Source: Cercis canadensis | Taxonomy: Eukaryota > Streptophyta > Magnoliopsida > Fabales > Fabaceae | Assembly (NCBI GenBank): GCA_003255065.1 | Contig: QAOA01000060.1 | Location: forward strand, 420,741-484,740 | Length of the DNA stretch: 64,000 nucleotides | Reading direction: 5' to 3' | Shown here: positions 61,370 to 64,000 of the stretch, piece after piece | Position numbering within the stretch: position 1 is the stretch's first letter | How the letters are laid out: each line of letters opens with the position of its first letter | Position numbers and translations under genes: made by a program | Notes under the pieces: generated by a model | Told to the model about the DNA's origin: nothing | Database searches by the model: none | The model's input: the letters and a program-made list of their open reading frames with translations, nothing else

Positions 61370-61915
61370 ATGGTTAGATCTTCCTTTTCCTGTTCCCTTT
61401 TGTTGGTATTCCTTTTCTCTTTTGCTTTTTCCTCTTATTCAATCAAAACTGTGAAAGTAGAAGACATTTGCAAACAAGTCGGAAACCCTACATTCTGTTT
61501 ATCATTTCTGACCTCCAAGCCAGGTGGAGCAGTGGGTGCAGATCTTATTAGCCTTGGCGAGTACACCGTGGGCGCAACTCGTACCAATCTTCAGAACATT
61601 GTCATCTTAATCAAGTCACTGCTCAAGAACACTAGTGATCATAATTTAAGAGAACTTTACCTAGGGTGTCAAGAGCAATATGAAGATTCTGTGGAAGACA
61701 CTGATTCAGCTAAGAAGTGCCTCAAGGCTGGATCATGCTACGATGAAATAAACCAAGTTGCATCGGCTATCCTGGACTCAGCTGATGAATGTGCTGGGAA
61801 TGGAGACATTCCTCTTCCTGATACCAACCCACTAAAAAAGAATAGTCAAGTTATAGGTTATCTTAGTGATATCCTTCTGGTTATATCTAATTTTCTGATG
61901 CAGAAGCAGAATTAG
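61370..61915 (+). CDS. Pectin methylesterase/invertase inhibitor-type protein (PMEI), divergent paralogue
   Basis: Single exon, 181 residues. Signal peptide at about 1-24 (SLLLVFLFSFAFSSYS). Conserved PMEI cysteines C34 and C43 (DICKQVGNPTFC), C100 (YLGCQEQY) and C141, plus two extra cysteines, C117 and C123 (KKCLKAGSCYDE), not present in the other two cluster members. These could form a third disulfide. The C-terminus again has a hydrophobic tail (LSDILLVISNFL). It is the most diverged intact copy in the cluster, though the leader matches that of the pseudogene at 49047. Apoplastic inhibitor role by family knowledge; target enzyme unknown. Confidence 0.92.
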   Translation: MVRSSFSCSLLLVFLFSFAFSSYSIKTVKVEDICKQVGNPTFCLSFLTSKPGGAVGADLISLGEYTVGATRTNLQNIVILIKSLLKNTSDHNLRELYLGCQEQYEDSVEDTDSAKKCLKAGSCYDEINQVASAILDSADECAGNGDIPLPDTNPLKKNSQVIGYLSDILLVISNFLMQKQN

Positions 61916-62226
61916 TTTCCCTTCAGCTTCTTGTAATGTTTGTCTAGTATCTTTTTGAGATAAATAAAATTAGTGAACAACTTTATATTGCTTTCCTATA
62001 TATTACCATTGACAAGAAAAGTGCATGGAAATTATTCAAAAATATATTTCATGATGTGTGATGTGAGTCTAAGGAATTTGTATAGAGATGTTGGATTTAA
62101 TCACATTATCTCTTGTCATCCAATTCTGGTTTCAGCTTCTCATGTGCTTCTTGATTACATGATATTTAAATAAAATTGGGCAAATTAAATAATTAAGTAA
62201 AATTGAGCAATTTGCTCAACCCAAAT

Positions 62227-62340
62227 GTTGATAACTGTGACTCAGAGAGTCACCAGCTGATCCATCCTCTCTCCCAAATAACAGATTTGGAGGATGAGTG
62301 TCATCACTATGATCTTGCAGCAGACATGTATAAAATTATT
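62227..62340 (+). pseudogene. PMEI C-terminal relic
   Basis: TTGATAACTGTGACTCAGAG aligns with the codons around the last conserved Cys of the PMEI genes. The following TTTGGAGGATGAGTGTCATC aligns with the tail of the gene at 50382. No signal peptide or body lies upstream. Confidence 0.65.
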
Positions 62341-62649
62341 TCATTCATAGCTTGTGTTTTAGGTGATTAATCATAAGGTTGTCTGAGCATTTTTACAGAG
62401 ATCAATAAGGTTATTGGTTACTGTACATCAGTTTTGGTAAACGAAGGAAAGAAAATTTGAATTTAAGACTGCAAACTATAAAAAAAGTTTACCTTTTTCT
62501 TTTCATGGGAAGCAAATCCTTCCGAAAAGGATGAAATGAAAAATGAAGAAAAACTTGTACCTTTAAATTACACTTTAAATAAATTAGTAAAAATCAAATT
62601 GGTAGGACAAAAATTAATTGTGATAAATAAACTAATAAAGAAAAAAGAA

Positions 62650-62842
62650 AATGAACCATAAAGTTTGTAGCTGATCAGTGATACTAACATCGTCTTCAAA
62701 GTTTATGGGTTCTGTGTTCAAATCTAAAGTTATAATCAAAATTATGCACCAAACAACTTGTAGCCGAATAGTACTGAAATTGTATTCAGGATTTGTTGGT
62801 TCTACATTCAAATCTAAAGTTATAGTCAAATTAATACCAAAA
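62650..62842 (+). repeat. Diverged tandem duplication of about 90-95 bp
   Basis: Two adjacent copies share TTGTAGC ... TTCAAATCTAAAGTTATA. They are followed by an A/G-rich tract with an undetermined base at 62861. Confidence 0.7.
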
Positions 62843-63060
62843 AAAAAAAAAAAGAAGAAGNAAAAAAAGAAGAAGAAGAAAGAAAACACATGAAATTCAT
62901 GCGGAAAGAAATTAAATTAAAAACTTACAAAATATGAAACAAATCAATCTTGAACAAAAAAAATATTGAAACTACATAATATTCATTAGGAAAGAAGTCA
63001 ATTTCAAATCTGCATTATCGGCCGTTAACTATTAATATATATAAATCTTCAAATTTTCAA

Positions 63061-63165
63061 ATCGATTTCTTAGCTAGTAGCATCAAATCCTGCTTTTCCT
63101 AATTCTTAGTATAGCACAATAAAACATATGCCACTCTTGCTAGTCTCCAAACTAAGCATTCAAAA
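63061..63165 (+). pseudogene. PMEI promoter copy without a gene
   Basis: The block AATCCTGCTTTTCCTAAT ... ACTCTTGCTAGTCTCCAAAC matches the promoter and leader of the PMEI gene at 61370 (61268-61325). No PMEI ORF follows; unrelated AT-rich sequence begins directly afterwards. Confidence 0.6.
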
Positions 63166-63169
63166 TTAG

Positions 63170-64000
63170 GAATGTATATGGGCTGGGTTAGTTTAGGTTT
63201 AGGCTTAACCCAAATCTAATCTAAATTTTTTTTATACTCTAAAACCCAAACCAAAAGCCTCACAACCTAACAAACCCAACATGAAAAATTGGTTTAGATT
63301 GGCTCAGTTTCGTAGTTTGAATTTTGAAACAAAGTTATGTACAAAAGAAAAGTATTACTCATACACCACAATTTATACCATTCCATACCATAATGAGCCC
63401 TAATTAAATCTATGCTATTTAGAAAAAAAATTTATGAGTAGGTTCAGCTAAAATTATAAGATTGAAAAGTCTGGTATATGAAATGGTATGAAATTGTATG
63501 TATGAATAACACATTATGTATCAAAATACATTTTACAAAAAAAAAAAAAAGGAATAAAGTTATCAAAAGATCTTGTCGACTAACTTCCATATTCAAATTC
63601 ATTAGTGAAATAATATTTTTATACTCTAATTACACTATACAATCACTATTAGTAATTGAGAAAGTCTAGGAGTTTTATGTGTGAAATTTATTTAGATAAA
63701 GAGTCACAATTAAGAGAGATTGATGAGATTGATAAGAATGTAAATTATTTCAACTTTTAATTTTATTGTGATATATTAAATGAATTATATATATTAAATA
63801 TTATTTTTAAGTAAATAACTGAGTTGGGCTAAATTAAATTAATTTATTATTTTTGGTAACAGGATCACAACTTAAAATTTATTTTAAAAAATTCTAACCC
63901 AACCCAACCCACATAAAACTTAAAAGCAACCAACCCATAAATTTAGTTTAGGTTGCTCGGTTTGGTCGTTAGTTTGGATTTTGAGCAGCCTTGGTTAAGT
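63170..64000. other. AT-rich DNA with dispersed-repeat-like ends
   Basis: No gene. GGGCTGGGTTAGTTTAGG near 63180 and CCAACCCAACCCAC near 63905 look like pieces of the GGGTTGGGTT-type repeats common in plants, possibly two ends of one element of about 0.75 kb. Not proven. Confidence 0.35.

Noticed and set aside
62632..62893. ORFs on both strands around 62.6-62.9 kb
   Set aside because: Produced by a tandem duplication and an A/G-rich low-complexity tract containing an N.

Overview
This is AT-rich nuclear DNA from a flowering plant. The evidence is spliced genes with GT..AG introns, Ty1/copia retrotransposons primed by initiator Met-tRNA, pectin methylesterase inhibitor (PMEI) genes and hydroxyproline O-galactosyltransferase. 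It looks like a eudicot, probably a rosid; I cannot name the species. From memory, the order VPS13-like, PP2C, mitochondrial lipoamide dehydrogenase, PMEI resembles the Arabidopsis block around At1g48090-At1g48040-At1g48030-At1g48020/48010.

Layout. 97-17818 (+): the last 24 coding exons (about 1,973 codons) of a giant VPS13-family lipid-transfer protein. Two of its introns hold degraded Copia elements. 21863-26426 (+): seven-exon GT31 hydroxyproline O-galactosyltransferase (GALT3-like). 26610-29126: a 2.5-kb foldback element with about 906-bp arms, a degenerate telomere-like interior and a 9-bp target-site duplication. 32489-34396 (+): two-exon PP2C phosphatase. 36319-38676 (+): two-exon mitochondrial dihydrolipoyl dehydrogenase. 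39638-41472 (-): four-exon SWC5/BCNT-type SWR1 subunit, with a probable untranslated first exon near 42.4 kb. 43.5-48 kb: gene fragments, including an RCC1-repeat piece, and two tandem duplications. One duplication has an N at its junction and may be an assembly artefact.

49-63 kb: a PMEI cluster with three intact single-exon genes (50382 +, 60045 -, 61370 +), a full-length pseudogene (49047), a signal-peptide-only stub (56960), a C-terminal relic (62227) and a promoter without a gene (63.06 kb). It is split by a young Copia element (51406-56209). That element has 230-bp LTRs differing at two sites, a GAAAT target-site duplication, unusual TA...TA ends and one frameshift at a C run.

The genes are separate housekeeping or cell-wall units, not a pathway cluster. 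The PMEI genes are the one tandem family, and they show active birth and death. The most novel object is the telomere-like foldback element. All exon boundaries were placed by eye from splice sites and frame continuity; for the VPS13, GALT3-like, PP2C, LPD and SWC5 genes every exon-length and phase sum closes.
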